Of a stretch of 64,000 nucleotides of DNA, positions 53,402-63,343 are shown piece by piece. The position numbers were made by a program, and so were the translations under genes. The notes beneath the pieces were generated by a model. It was not told where the DNA came from. It was given only the letters and a program-made list of their open reading frames with translations, and did not search any database. Source of the DNA: Tenacibaculum sp. 190524A05c (GTDB lineage Bacteria; Bacteroidota; Bacteroidia; Flavobacteriales; Flavobacteriaceae); assembly GCF_964036595.1 (NCBI RefSeq), contig NZ_OZ038523.1:3788501-3852500 (forward strand), read 5' to 3'. Each line of letters opens with the position of its first letter. The stretch's first letter is position 1.

Positions 53402-53468
53402 TAATGGTTTGCAAATCAAAATATAAACGAAAAAATCAAAAAACATTTAACCCTCGAAAACAAACTCT

Positions 53469-53810
53469 ATGAAATCAATCAAATTTGTATTAGTAGCAAT
53501 TTTAATTATGTTTAGTAATGTAATTTTAGCTAGCACGAACCCAACAGAAGACAAGGTCAAAATGACTGTTATTTCAAAGCAAATTTCAAAGTTATTAGAA
53601 AACCCAAGTTTTCCTGTAGAAAGAAACTCATCAATTACGGTTAGATTTACAGTTAACAATAATAATGAAATTGTGGTATTATCTGTAGAGGCAGCTCATG
53701 ATAAAGAACTTATAGAATCTTATATCAAGTCGAGACTAAATTATAAGAAATTGAAAAGTAATGTAAAATCTAGTATATATACGTTACCTATTAAAATGGT
53801 GTCATTATAA
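53469..53810 (+). CDS. Small exported protein, TonB_C-like, tandem copy 1
   Basis: This 113-aa protein has a signal peptide (about 1-21, ending LAS) and a mature domain of about 90 residues. The pattern of two helices and a central hairpin (ITVRFTVNNNNEIVVLSVEA, then a helix ESYIKSRLNYKKL and a last strand TLPIKMVSL) resembles the C-terminal domain of TonB, but no TonB membrane anchor or proline-rich spacer is present. A paralogue with about 55-60% identity lies at 54343. Function unknown; the fold call is inference. Confidence 0.6.
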   Translation: MKSIKFVLVAILIMFSNVILASTNPTEDKVKMTVISKQISKLLENPSFPVERNSSITVRFTVNNNNEIVVLSVEAAHDKELIESYIKSRLNYKKLKSNVKSSIYTLPIKMVSL

Positions 53811-54342
53811 ACTAGACTTATAAATGAAATTGAAATCTCACCAATTCGGTGAGATTTTTTTATTGAAAAATATTCAATGATATCTAAATATTGATGTTTT
53901 TTGTGTTTTTAAAATGAGGTTTTTGCCTATTTTGTTGATTTATATTTAATAGAATTCCGTTTGTAAAACGTTTTCGTTAATTTTTAATGTTAACAAATAG
54001 TTTCGTAAATGTAAATTAAATGTAATTTAATGATTTAAAACATTTATGAAATAGGCATTACTTCGACAATAAATCATTCAGATTTTTAACATTTATCGAT
54101 TTTTAATTGAATCTTTTTTAAAGATTAATAAAAACTGATTTTCAACACTATTTTTTATGACAAAAAGAATCTCAACTATAGCGTTTTCGTTAGTAAACAC
54201 GGGGTTTTTTGTTAATTTTTAGATAACATAGTTGTGAATAATCGCATGTAATTTTACATCGTCTTGCAAGACTATTAGGATCATAATAAACGAAAGTTGT
54301 TTAAAATAATTTAAAACATATAAACAATAAAAAACGATCACT
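53811..54342. other. Intergenic stretch between tandem paralogues (532 bases), no gene seen
   Basis: Very AT-rich. It holds the terminator of copy 1 (53833-53865). The 11-mer CGTTTTCGTTA occurs at 53969-53979 and 54182-54192, and GTTAATTTTTA at 53975-53985 and 54211-54221. A minus-strand frame overlapping copy 2's start has no features of a real gene. The repeated 11-mers could be regulatory sites or traces of the duplication. Confidence 0.5.
53833..53865 (+). terminator. Rho-independent terminator after copy 1
   Basis: AAATCTCACC (53833-53842) pairs with GGTGAGATTT (53848-53857), followed by T residues. Confidence 0.88.
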
Positions 54343-54687
54343 ATGAAATCAATTAAAATTTTATTAGTAGCTGTATTAATCGCGTTCAGTAACACGGTTT
54401 CAGCAAATGAGAAGAATCCAGTAGAGGACAAAGTAAAAATTTCAGTAATCTCAAAGCAGATTCAGAAGTTATTAGCGAACCCAAATTTCCCAGTTGAGCA
54501 GAACTTTTTTGTTAAAGTGAAGTTAGCTGTGAATAACAATAATGAAATAGTAGTTTTATCTGTGTATTCAGAAGGGAACAAAGAAACTATAGAAGCATTC
54601 ATAAAGTCTAGGTTAAATTACAAAAAGTTAACCAGCAAAGCGGAAAAGAAGGTGTTTATCGTTCCTGTTAAAATGATTTCATTATAA
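54343..54687 (+). CDS. Small exported protein, TonB_C-like, tandem copy 2
   Basis: This 114-aa protein is the paralogue of the 53469 gene. It shares the signal peptide start MKSIK, the mature-domain segments VISKQIQKLLANPNFPVEQN and VNNNNEIVVLSV, and the end VPVKMISL. The middle differs (FFVKVKLA versus SITVRFT). Each copy has its own terminator, so they are transcribed separately. Function unknown. Confidence 0.6.
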   Translation: MKSIKILLVAVLIAFSNTVSANEKNPVEDKVKISVISKQIQKLLANPNFPVEQNFFVKVKLAVNNNNEIVVLSVYSEGNKETIEAFIKSRLNYKKLTSKAEKKVFIVPVKMISL

Positions 54688-54720
54688 CCGATAATAACCA
54701 CAAAAATTTAAACAAAAAAA

Positions 54721-54746
54721 GCTCACTTCAATAGTGAGCTTTTTTA
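54721..54746 (+). terminator. Rho-independent terminator after copy 2
   Basis: GCTCACT (54721-54727) pairs with AGTGAGC (54733-54739), flanked by an A-run and a T-run, so it can also serve the minus-strand gene at 54764. Confidence 0.88.
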
Positions 54747-54763
54747 TTGTTTATGAAACAAGT

Positions 54764-56011
54764 TTATTTCGAACTGAATAAACTATATGCGACCATTATA
54801 GAGGTTGAACTTAATCTTGATTCAACATTAGTAAATGTTCCTAAAAGATCTTGTTCAGAGTGATACCTTCCTTCTATATAGAAATTGTTTAATTTATATC
54901 CTATTCCAGCTGTAAATAAGCCTGCAGAAGGTATGTTTTCAAAGTTTTGTAATGAGTTTGTCTTATTACTAAGAATTGTAAATTTTGAACTAAAAGGAAT
55001 ATTAAAAGAAAACCCTAGATCAATAAATATTTTTGAATTATTCCTAATTGAAAAGTATTTTCGAAAAGCTAGCATAGTTTCAATTGACTTATAATCTAAG
55101 TGATAAGTGAAGTCACCAATTAAAGGTTCTTGACTGTTTGAAAGCGTTACATTTTCGTTCAAAGACTGATAATTTGGATTAAGAACTATTGACCAATTAT
55201 GATTGTTAAAAGGTAGAAAGTATTCTAATTCTGCTCCAAACTTAATATTCATTTTACTAAAATCACCAACTATTGTCGGATTAAGTTTTGTGTCATCTTT
55301 TATAGAGTTGGTCAAAAAGTTTGCACCAGCTTTAACTTTTAGTTCAATAAAGCTTTTAAGTTCATTTTTAGAGTAATCGACAGTTTCTTTTTTAGTAACT
55401 ATTTCGTCAGATGTACTACATTCATTATATCTTAGAAAATACTCCTTTAAACTCTTTCTAGAATAATTTACCTTTTTGGTATTTAGACCTTTACAAGGAA
55501 GTAATTTTTTAAGTTGATACCTAAAAAGTTCATTAACTTTTATGTCCCCTAAATCTGAAATATATCTTTTATAAACTAAGGGAACTAATTCCTCTTTATT
55601 TTTAGAAAAGAAAAAACGTGTCAAGTTTGTACCACTATACACATATAACCTAGTATCAGACTCTACAAGTAATTTTAAAAAAACTTCTTTTTCTTCATAT
55701 TCTGGAACTCTAACTTTACTTAAGCGATAATCAAGACTACTTGATTTATCAATTTTAGATAAATGTTTTTCAAATTTGAATTTTCCTGGTATAGAAAATT
55801 CTGAAACATTATTTATTGAATTCTTTTTAGTTTCAGTGTTCTGAGTAAGTTTATATTCAAATGTTTCCGGATTGTTTTTCCAGTTTTCATTTTTAATTAA
55901 ACATTCCGTTTTATTTCCACTATTGTTAATAAAGTATCCTTTTTCGAATTTAGATTGTGAATTAACAGTATAACAAAATAGGATTAGAACAGTGTAAATA
56001 ATTTTTTTCAT
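54764..56011 (-). CDS. Exported outer-membrane barrel-type protein of unknown function
   Basis: This 415-aa protein has a signal peptide to TVNSQ (residue 19). Residues about 20-210 form a soluble domain seen in flavobacterial proteins (GYFINNSGNKTECLIKNENW, then FLKLLVESDTRLYVYSG). Residues about 225-415 are strand-rich with alternating aromatics (LNPNYQSLNENVTL, FIDLGFSFNIPF, FYIEGRYHSEQDLL), as in PorT-like or OmpA-type outer-membrane barrels. No function is known to me. It follows uvrB on the same strand after 27 bases. Confidence 0.65.
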   Translation of the reverse strand: MKKIIYTVLILFCYTVNSQSKFEKGYFINNSGNKTECLIKNENWKNNPETFEYKLTQNTETKKNSINNVSEFSIPGKFKFEKHLSKIDKSSSLDYRLSKVRVPEYEEKEVFLKLLVESDTRLYVYSGTNLTRFFFSKNKEELVPLVYKRYISDLGDIKVNELFRYQLKKLLPCKGLNTKKVNYSRKSLKEYFLRYNECSTSDEIVTKKETVDYSKNELKSFIELKVKAGANFLTNSIKDDTKLNPTIVGDFSKMNIKFGAELEYFLPFNNHNWSIVLNPNYQSLNENVTLSNSQEPLIGDFTYHLDYKSIETMLAFRKYFSIRNNSKIFIDLGFSFNIPFSSKFTILSNKTNSLQNFENIPSAGLFTAGIGYKLNNFYIEGRYHSEQDLLGTFTNVESRLSSTSIMVAYSLFSSK

Positions 56012-56038
56012 AGTCTGATTTTTAAATAAATGAATAGG

Positions 56039-58027
56039 TTATAATTGTTTTTTAAGTACTTCGATTTCATCTCTCAGTTGAGCAGCAGCCATAAAGTCTA
56101 GGTTTTTAGCGGCGACTTCCATTTGTTTACGTTTATCTCTAACACGTTTTTCGATTTCAGATTTAGGTAAGAACTCTAAATCTTGTTCTGCTGCTTTCTT
56201 AGTAGCATTATCGTAGTGGTACGAGGCAATATTATTCTTTGCTAAAGTATTATCAATCTTTTTATTGATTTGCTTTGGAGTAATATTAAATTTAGTATTA
56301 TAGTTAATTTGTTTCTCTCTTCTTCTGTTGGTTTCATCAATTGTTAATTGCATGCTGTTTGTTACTTTATCAGCATACATAATAGCTCTACCATTTACAT
56401 TTCTGGCAGCTCTACCAACGGTTTGTGTTAACGATCTATGAGAACGTAAGAATCCTTCCTTGTCTGTATCTAAAATTGCAACTAAAGAAACTTCTGGTAA
56501 ATCCAATCCTTCTCTAAGAAGGTTTACACCGATGAGTACATCAAATAAACCTTTACGTAAATCTTGCATGATTTCCACTCGTTCTAAAGTGTCAACATCA
56601 GAATGAATATATCGACATCTTATTTGAATTCGTGTCAAATATTTGGCCAATTCTTCAGCCATTCTTTTGGTTAGAGTCGTAACTAAAGTTCTTTCATCTT
56701 TTTCAACTCTAATTTGTATCTCTTCAATTAAATCATCAATTTGATTTAAACTAGGTCGCACCTCAATTTCAGGATCTAATAATCCAGTAGGACGAATTAC
56801 TTGCTCAACAAATACACCTTCAGTTTTTTGTAACTCATAATCTGCAGGTGTTGCTGAAACATAAATTACTTGATTTTGTAATGCCTCAAATTCTTCAAAC
56901 TTCAATGGTCGGTTATCCATAGCAGCAGGAAGTCTAAAACCATACTCAACAAGGTTTTCTTTTCTGCTTCTATCACCACCATACATCGCATGCACTTGAG
57001 GAACGGTAACATGACTTTCATCAATAACCATTAAATAATCATCAGGAAAATAATCTAACAAACAGAACGGTCGAGTTCCTGCTTGTCTGCCATCTAGATA
57101 GCGTGAATAATTTTCAATACCAGAACAATATCCTAATTCACGAATCATTTCTAGGTCAAACTCTGTACGTTCTTTTAATCTTTTCGACTCTAAGTGCTTC
57201 CCTATTTCAGAAAAATAGTCACATTGTTTTACTAGGTCGTCTTGTATTTGATGAATAGCGTTTTGTAAAACATCTGGAGAAGTAACAAAAAGGTTAGCTG
57301 GATATATGTTTAAATGTTCGAATTCTTCAACAATTTGATTGCTTTCTAAGTCGAAAGATTCAATCTCTTCAATTTCATCACCAAAGAAATGTACTTTATA
57401 TCCATTTTCTCCGTAGGAAGGATAAATGGTAACTACATCTCCTTTTACTTTGAAAGTTCCACTTTTAATTTCCACTTCAGTTCTAGCATATAAACTAGTT
57501 ACCAATTGGTGTAAGAATTTGGTTCTAGAGATTTGTTGTCCAACTTCAATTTGAATCACATTCTTTTTGAACTCAATAGGATTTCCAATACCGTATAAAC
57601 AAGAAACAGAAGCAACGACTAATACATCTCGTCTTCCTGATAAAAGAGAAGAAGAAGTACTAATTCGTAATCGTTCAATTTCATCATTGATAGATAAATC
57701 TTTTTCAATATAAGTTCCAGTTACAGGAATATATGCTTCAGGTTGATAGTAATCATAATAAGAAACAAAATATTCAACAGCATTGTTAGGAAAGAATTGT
57801 TTAAATTCTGAATACAATTGGGCCGCTAAGGTTTTGTTATGAGCTAAAACCAATGTTGGTCTGTTCACTTCAGCAACAACATTAGCCACGCTAAATGTTT
57901 TACCAGATCCGGTAACTCCAAGCAAGGTTTGATACTTTTCGTTAGTATTTATTCCTTCAACTAATTGTTTTATTGCTTGAGGTTGATCACCAGTAGGTTG
58001 AAAATCTGAAACTAATTGAAAATCCAT
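56039..58027 (-). CDS. uvrB: UvrABC system protein B
   Basis: This 662-aa helicase-like protein finds and holds DNA damage in nucleotide excision repair. Walker A is LGVTGSGKTFSVANV (about 36-50). The beta-hairpin region starts YFVSYYDYYQPEAYIP, the DEAD-like box is VIDESHVTVPQ, and motif VI is QTVGRAARNVNG. The C-terminal UVR motif (EKRVRDKRKQMEVAAKNLDF) binds UvrC. Length is standard. It lies between the T9SS gene and the barrel gene on the same strand. Confidence 0.97.
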   Translation of the reverse strand: MDFQLVSDFQPTGDQPQAIKQLVEGINTNEKYQTLLGVTGSGKTFSVANVVAEVNRPTLVLAHNKTLAAQLYSEFKQFFPNNAVEYFVSYYDYYQPEAYIPVTGTYIEKDLSINDEIERLRISTSSSLLSGRRDVLVVASVSCLYGIGNPIEFKKNVIQIEVGQQISRTKFLHQLVTSLYARTEVEIKSGTFKVKGDVVTIYPSYGENGYKVHFFGDEIEEIESFDLESNQIVEEFEHLNIYPANLFVTSPDVLQNAIHQIQDDLVKQCDYFSEIGKHLESKRLKERTEFDLEMIRELGYCSGIENYSRYLDGRQAGTRPFCLLDYFPDDYLMVIDESHVTVPQVHAMYGGDRSRKENLVEYGFRLPAAMDNRPLKFEEFEALQNQVIYVSATPADYELQKTEGVFVEQVIRPTGLLDPEIEVRPSLNQIDDLIEEIQIRVEKDERTLVTTLTKRMAEELAKYLTRIQIRCRYIHSDVDTLERVEIMQDLRKGLFDVLIGVNLLREGLDLPEVSLVAILDTDKEGFLRSHRSLTQTVGRAARNVNGRAIMYADKVTNSMQLTIDETNRRREKQINYNTKFNITPKQINKKIDNTLAKNNIASYHYDNATKKAAEQDLEFLPKSEIEKRVRDKRKQMEVAAKNLDFMAAAQLRDEIEVLKKQL

Positions 58028-58050
58028 TACACAAAAATAAGGATACTTAT

Positions 58051-59780
58051 TTACTTTCTAAGTAAAGAGAAGTTTCCTTTTCTGCTAATTTGATTTCCGT
58101 TTCTATCCGTTAATTCGATACTAAACCAGTAGTCGTTTGATGGTAATGTTTTTCCGTTATAAAGTCCGTCCCAACCTTGTCCATCAATAGCTATTTCTGT
58201 GATTGGATTTCCGAATCTATCAAAAATGTGAATACTACTTTGTGGATAGAAAGTTGTGCTTGCACCTTTTACTGACCATAAATCATTGATTCCATCTCCG
58301 TTTGGTGTAAAGTATTTTGGAAATTCTAATACAGATACTTCTAATTGAGCTACACCACATCCGTTTTTATCTCTCACTAAAATGGTATAAACACCACCAC
58401 TTAAATTTTCAAACATTGGTGAGTCTTGGAAATCTCTTACGATAAGGTTGTTTTCATCTTGTAAAGCAAATTCATAATCACCAATTCCAAGGTTGTTGTT
58501 ACCATTGTCAATGGTAATTGTATTATTAGCAGAATCATCAATAATAGTAACATCATCTTCAGCAAGCGTTGCGATTATAGATTCGTTAACAATTATTCTT
58601 CTAGTTCTTCTACATAAAGTTGTTGTATTTATCGCTGTAACTTCATAAGTACCTCCTTGAGTAATATTTAAAGTTTCACTAGTAGAAGAAGTATCTAAAG
58701 TTCCATTTCTTCTCCATTCATAGGTGTAAGTTCCGTCCGGTGTTTCAGCTTCAATGAAAGAAGGATTGTTTAAACAAACTATTTGAGGAGTGGTTACATC
58801 AAATTCTGGTAAGGGAAGTACTCTAATAAAGAACTCTCCAAGTCCAGTACAATCATTATTGATTCGGTTAACGATCTTAACAAAAATAGACTGCTGTGTA
58901 GTAGCAGGAATATTTGTGTTTCTATAATTAGTAGGATCAGGAATTTGATTGATTACAGCATCTCTATCAGCCGCAGTTTCAAAGAATAAAATATCTAAGT
59001 CGTTTCTAATTGCAGGATCAAATAAGTTTCTAATAGCATCAATAGCTGGACTAATATCGAAGTTAGAAATTCCATCTCTATCGTCATTATTAATGTTATC
59101 ATTTCCATCAGCATCTAAGAAATCATCACATGACATGAATTCTTGATTGTAGGCTACATCTCCTGCGAAAGAAATCGTAATGTCTAATCTAGAAATTCTA
59201 AAACATCCTTGATTAGAAATAGTTCTTACCCAAACAGAATCTCCATCAGAAGCTGTATGTGTAATTGGAGTTGTAATTTCAGCTGTATCTGCAATTGCAT
59301 CTGCTTCAGTTGGATAGTATTTAAAGGTTTCGTTTGTATGATTAGCTGAGATCGAAATTTCAGCCTGAGTTAAATTAATTGAAGTAGAAAGATCACTATC
59401 TGTATCACACTGATTAATCACAGCAGGATTATTAGCAATAACAGGTAAAGGATGAACAATTAACTGAAAAGGTTGAAAAGTTGCCGAAGTAGGATCTGAA
59501 ACCGTAAAACAATTTGTATTCGCTATGTTTTCAATTCTCACATAAATTGTTTGCGAATTGATTGTTGTATTTCTATATGGATTATTTTTATCAATAACAT
59601 CAGTAGCAGAATCCGTTTGTGCTCCAGTTAAAGTTGTATGATAAGATACATTGTATAGAGTAGGAGATAAGCTTCCTAAAACTTCCGCATCTTTAGTTGA
59701 TAGCATAAAATTATTAAAGAATCCATCAGTATCACCCCCATTAGCAACATCATCACATTCTTCGTAATTCGTTGGTTGAC
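58051..59780 (-). repeat. Long direct repeat, copy 1 (shared 3' part of two T9SS genes)
   Basis: This 1.73-kb segment matches 61614-63343 at a constant offset of 3563 bases, so there are no insertions or deletions. At protein level only about 5% of positions differ. One 211-base patch (59136-59346 versus 62699-62909) is identical, including synonymous sites. Confidence 0.93.
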
Positions 59781-61560
59781 TTGGAGCTGGTAATGCTGTT
59801 ATGCTTATTGTAAACTGAGTTGAAGCAAAACACGCTTCAGGCGCATCGATATTATTTACTCTAACAAAAATATCTTGGTTTGATGGAAAAGCAGTTGCGT
59901 TTGTATAAGGACTTGTAATTGCATTAGGTACGTTATTATTATCAGCATCAACTTGATTTAAGAAATATAATACTTGAAACTGAGTTGGATCTAACGTTCC
60001 TAAAGCAATCGGTGTAATATCGGTATCAAAATCAAACGTATTGAAACCATCTCCATCCGTGTCACAAAAGTTTATATCACTTATAGTATTTACACTTGCT
60101 GGTTCAAAAGTTTCAATGTCGAAGGAACCTTCAAGATTGGTAGCATTATTACAATCGTCAATTAAAGTTACGACTAATGAATATGTTCCGTCATCACTAG
60201 TACTTAAATTATTTAAAGTAAGTGTCGGTTGGTTAGAAATTACAGTAGAAGTAGTACCATTATCAAAAGTCCATTCATACTGAATATTCGTTCCTGTAAT
60301 TGGTTCTGGTGAGATTTCAATGGTTTCGCCAAAACAGTATTGTATAGTTTGATTATTTAGAATTTCGTTCGTTGCGGTATCTGTAATTTCAATTGGTAAA
60401 AGTAACGAAGAAATAAACGGAGGTAAACCTTGAGCAGTAGATTGTCCGTTTAAGAAAATAGCATCATTAATATATACAACATCATTACCGTCAGCATTAG
60501 GATTATCAATAACGTCTAAATAATCACTATTTGGAACAGATGCGTAAATTTTACCATCTGGACCTAATTGAAGAGCTCCTCTAAACCCTTGTTTGGAATT
60601 GATTAAAACTCTGGTTGATGGAATATCTGGATTAGTTAAGTCAAATTGATATACAGAATTAGTTCCGTTAAATGTTGAAGCATATAATTTATTGGATTGC
60701 TGAGAAAATGCTACTCCGTAAGGAGATTCATTTTGGTTATCTCCAATTAAGGTAATTGGATTAGTAGAAACTACACCTGTTTCATTATTGAAATTAAATA
60801 ATTGTAAAGTACCGTTTATATTTTGTTGTCCAGCGCGATAATCTGCAAATGCAATAAATTCACCATTTGGAGAAACTTGTAAATACCCACGTTTATCGGT
60901 AGTGTTAAAGTTCACATTACTAACTACAACACCAGAAACATCAACACCAGATGCATCTACTTTAAAAGAGTAAAATTGGCCTTGTGCGAAAGAAATAACC
61001 CAGAAGGTATCACAGTCTTTTCCTTTTACTGCAGTTACTTTTTCCGACCAAACTGTACTAATGTCTAGAGAACTTATTGGGTCGATTGCTAAATTCACTG
61101 GTCCATCTACGATTTCTCCCAAGCCTCCATTTCTAGACATGTCTATTGTGTAGAAATTAAATCCAGGATTACTAGGAACTCCATTAGGTACGAAGTTTGT
61201 TCCAACTGTAAATAAATAATATAATGTATCTGATCCTGGACGAGGAATAATCATTCCTGATTGTGTACTTGACGGGTTTCCTCCTAAATTATCAGCTAAA
61301 GAACCGTCAGTAAAGGTCATTAGATTATGATCTTTATTAAAAATTCTAATTCCATCAGAATAGAATAATAAATTTCCATCTTTATCAGAGAAAGATGAAC
61401 ATCCTTCATCCGTATTTAATTGTCCATTTGTTAATGCTGTAGGTGGAGTAGTAGAAAAATCAATACCTGCATTTTGACCAAAATACCAAATGTTGGCTTG
61501 TTTCTGAGCAAAAATTGAAATCGAAATAAAGTATACCCCCAGTATGAATAATTTCTTCAT
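58051..61560 (-). CDS. T9SS type B cargo protein with N-terminal beta-propeller
   Basis: This 1169-aa protein has a signal peptide (to IFAQ, residue 19). Residues about 20-390 read as a propeller-like region (NIWYFGQNAGIDFS, SPNGEFIAFADY, QLGPDGKIYASVPN). An Ig-like domain (about 395-480) and repeated adhesin-type units of about 90 residues follow. The last 90 residues are the gliding-motility-associated/CHU_C type B sorting domain: FPKYFTPNGDGINDLW, IFDRFGNPI, WDGLYNGKTLPSNDYWF. It is probably exported by T9SS and kept at or released from the cell surface. The ligand is unknown. Confidence 0.9.
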   Translation of the reverse strand: MKKLFILGVYFISISIFAQKQANIWYFGQNAGIDFSTTPPTALTNGQLNTDEGCSSFSDKDGNLLFYSDGIRIFNKDHNLMTFTDGSLADNLGGNPSSTQSGMIIPRPGSDTLYYLFTVGTNFVPNGVPSNPGFNFYTIDMSRNGGLGEIVDGPVNLAIDPISSLDISTVWSEKVTAVKGKDCDTFWVISFAQGQFYSFKVDASGVDVSGVVVSNVNFNTTDKRGYLQVSPNGEFIAFADYRAGQQNINGTLQLFNFNNETGVVSTNPITLIGDNQNESPYGVAFSQQSNKLYASTFNGTNSVYQFDLTNPDIPSTRVLINSKQGFRGALQLGPDGKIYASVPNSDYLDVIDNPNADGNDVVYINDAIFLNGQSTAQGLPPFISSLLLPIEITDTATNEILNNQTIQYCFGETIEISPEPITGTNIQYEWTFDNGTTSTVISNQPTLTLNNLSTSDDGTYSLVVTLIDDCNNATNLEGSFDIETFEPASVNTISDINFCDTDGDGFNTFDFDTDITPIALGTLDPTQFQVLYFLNQVDADNNNVPNAITSPYTNATAFPSNQDIFVRVNNIDAPEACFASTQFTISITALPAPSQPTNYEECDDVANGGDTDGFFNNFMLSTKDAEVLGSLSPTLYNVSYHTTLTGAQTDSATDVIDKNNPYRNTTINSQTIYVRIENIANTNCFTVSDPTSATFQPFQLIVHPLPVIANNPAVINQCDTDSDLSTSINLTQAEISISANHTNETFKYYPTEADAIADTAEITTPITHTASDGDSVWVRTISNQGCFRISRLDITISFAGDVAYNQEFMSCDDFLDADGNDNINNDDRDGISNFDISPAIDAIRNLFDPAIRNDLDILFFETAADRDAVINQIPDPTNYRNTNIPATTQQSIFVKIVNRINNDCTGLGEFFIRVLPLPEFDVTTPQIVCLNNPSFIEAETPDGTYTYEWRRNGTLDTSSTSETLNITQGGTYEVTAINTTTLCRRTRRIIVNESIIATLAEDDVTIIDDSANNTITIDNGNNNLGIGDYEFALQDENNLIVRDFQDSPMFENLSGGVYTILVRDKNGCGVAQLEVSVLEFPKYFTPNGDGINDLWSVKGASTTFYPQSSIHIFDRFGNPITEIAIDGQGWDGLYNGKTLPSNDYWFSIELTDRNGNQISRKGNFSLLRK

Positions 61561-61613
61561 TTAACTTTTGAATTAAAAAGCTAAATTAATTATTCTAATT
61601 GAGAATTAATGAT

Positions 61614-63343
61614 TTACTTTCTTAATAAAGAGAAATGTCCTTTTCTATTGATCGTAATTCCGTTTCTATCTGTTAACTGAATATTGAACCAGTAGTCATT
61701 TGATGGTAATATTTTACCATTATAAAGTCCGTCCCAACCTTGTCCGTCAATAGCTATTTCTGTGATTGGATTTCCATATCTATCAAAAATGTGAATACTA
61801 CTTTGTGGATAGAAAGTTGTGCTTGCACCTTTTACTGCCCATAAGTCATTTACACCATCTCCGTTTGGTGTAAAGTATTTTGGAAATTCTAATACAGATA
61901 CTTCCAATTGAGCTACACCACATCCATTTTTATCTCTTACTAAAATAGTATATACACCACCACTTAAGTTTTCAAACATTGGTGTATCCTGAAAATCTCT
62001 TACGATAACACTGTTTTCATCTTGTAAAGCAAATTCATAATCACCAATTCCGAGATTGTTGTTGCTGTTATCTATCGTAATGCTATTATTAGCAGAATCA
62101 TCAATAATAGTAACATCATCTTCAGCAAGCGTTGCAATTATAGATTCGTTTACAATTATTCTTCTAGTTCTTCTACATAAAGTTGTTGTGTTTATTGCTG
62201 TAACTTCATAAGTTCCTTCTTGAGTAATATTTAAAGTTTCGCTAGTAGAGGAAGCGTCTAAAGTTCCATTTCTTCTCCATTCGTAGGTATATGTTCCATC
62301 TGGTGTTTCTGCCTCTATGAAAGAAGGATTGTTTAAACATACAATTTGAGGAGTGGTTACATCAAACTCTGGTAATGGAAGCACTCTAATAAAGAATTCT
62401 CCAAGTCCAGTACAATCATTATTAATTCGGTTTACAATCTTAACAAAAACAGACTGCTGTGTAGTAGCAGGAATATTAGTGTTTCTATAATTAGTAGGAT
62501 CAGGAATTTGATTGATTACAGCATCTCTATCAGCAACAGTTTCAAAGAATAAAATATCTAAGTCGTTTCTGATAGCAGGATCAAATAGATTTCTAATAGC
62601 ATCAATAGCCGGACTAATATCGAAATTAGAAATTCCATCTCTATCGTCATTGTTTATAGTATCATTTCCATCAGCATCTAAGAAATCATCACATGACGTG
62701 AATTCTTGATTGTAGGCTACATCTCCTGCGAAAGAAATCGTAATGTCTAATCTAGAAATTCTAAAACATCCTTGATTAGAAATAGTTCTTACCCAAACAG
62801 AATCTCCATCAGAAGCTGTATGTGTAATTGGAGTTGTAATTTCAGCTGTATCTGCAATTGCATCTGCTTCAGTTGGATAGTATTTAAAGGTTTCGTTTGT
62901 ATGATTAGCAGAGATCGAAATTTCAGCCTGAGTTAAATTAATTGAAGTAGAAAGATCACTATCTGTATCACACTGGTTAATCAAAGCTGGATTATTAGCA
63001 ATAACAGGTAAAGGATGAACAATTAACTGAAAAGGTTGAAAGGTTGTCGAAGCAGGATCTGAAACCGTAAAACAATTTGTATTCGCTATGTTTTCAATTC
63101 TTACATAAATTGTTTGCGCATTGATCGTTGCATTTCTATATGGATTGTTTTTATCAATAGCATCAGTAGAAGAATCGGTTTGAGCTCCAGTTAAAGTTGT
63201 ATGATATGAAACGTTAAATGTAGTAGGAGATAAGCTTCCTAAAACTTCCGCATCTTTAGTTGATAGCATAAAATTGTTAAAAAATCCATCAGTGTCACCT
63301 CCATTCGCAACATCATCACATTCTTCGTAATTTGTTGCTTGAC
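61614..63343 (-). repeat. Long direct repeat, copy 2
   Basis: Partner of 58051-59780, collinear without gaps and about 95% identical by protein. The N-terminal side of the boundary drops to roughly 50% protein identity, so similarity is uneven along the pair. Confidence 0.93.

Larger units (their letters stand above)
53106..53468. other. Intergenic stretch after sucC (363 bases), no gene seen
   Basis: No coding frame of note. It holds the sucC terminator at 53149-53175, a TAAATTTG box (53182-53189) with no gene close downstream, a small palindrome CACTTAAATAAGTG (53230-53243) followed by TTTT, and another box TACATTTG (53394-53401) that may serve the small exported protein at 53469. A small RNA from the first box is possible but unsupported. 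Confidence 0.5.

Noticed and set aside
54219-54431. Minus-strand 70-aa frame between the tandem small genes
   Set aside because: It overlaps the start and signal peptide of copy 2 and looks like its complement.
58949-59146. Plus-strand open frame antisense to the first T9SS gene, with a near-copy at 62512-62709
   Set aside because: It recurs only because the T9SS genes are duplicated; no start signals, export signal or independent coding pattern.
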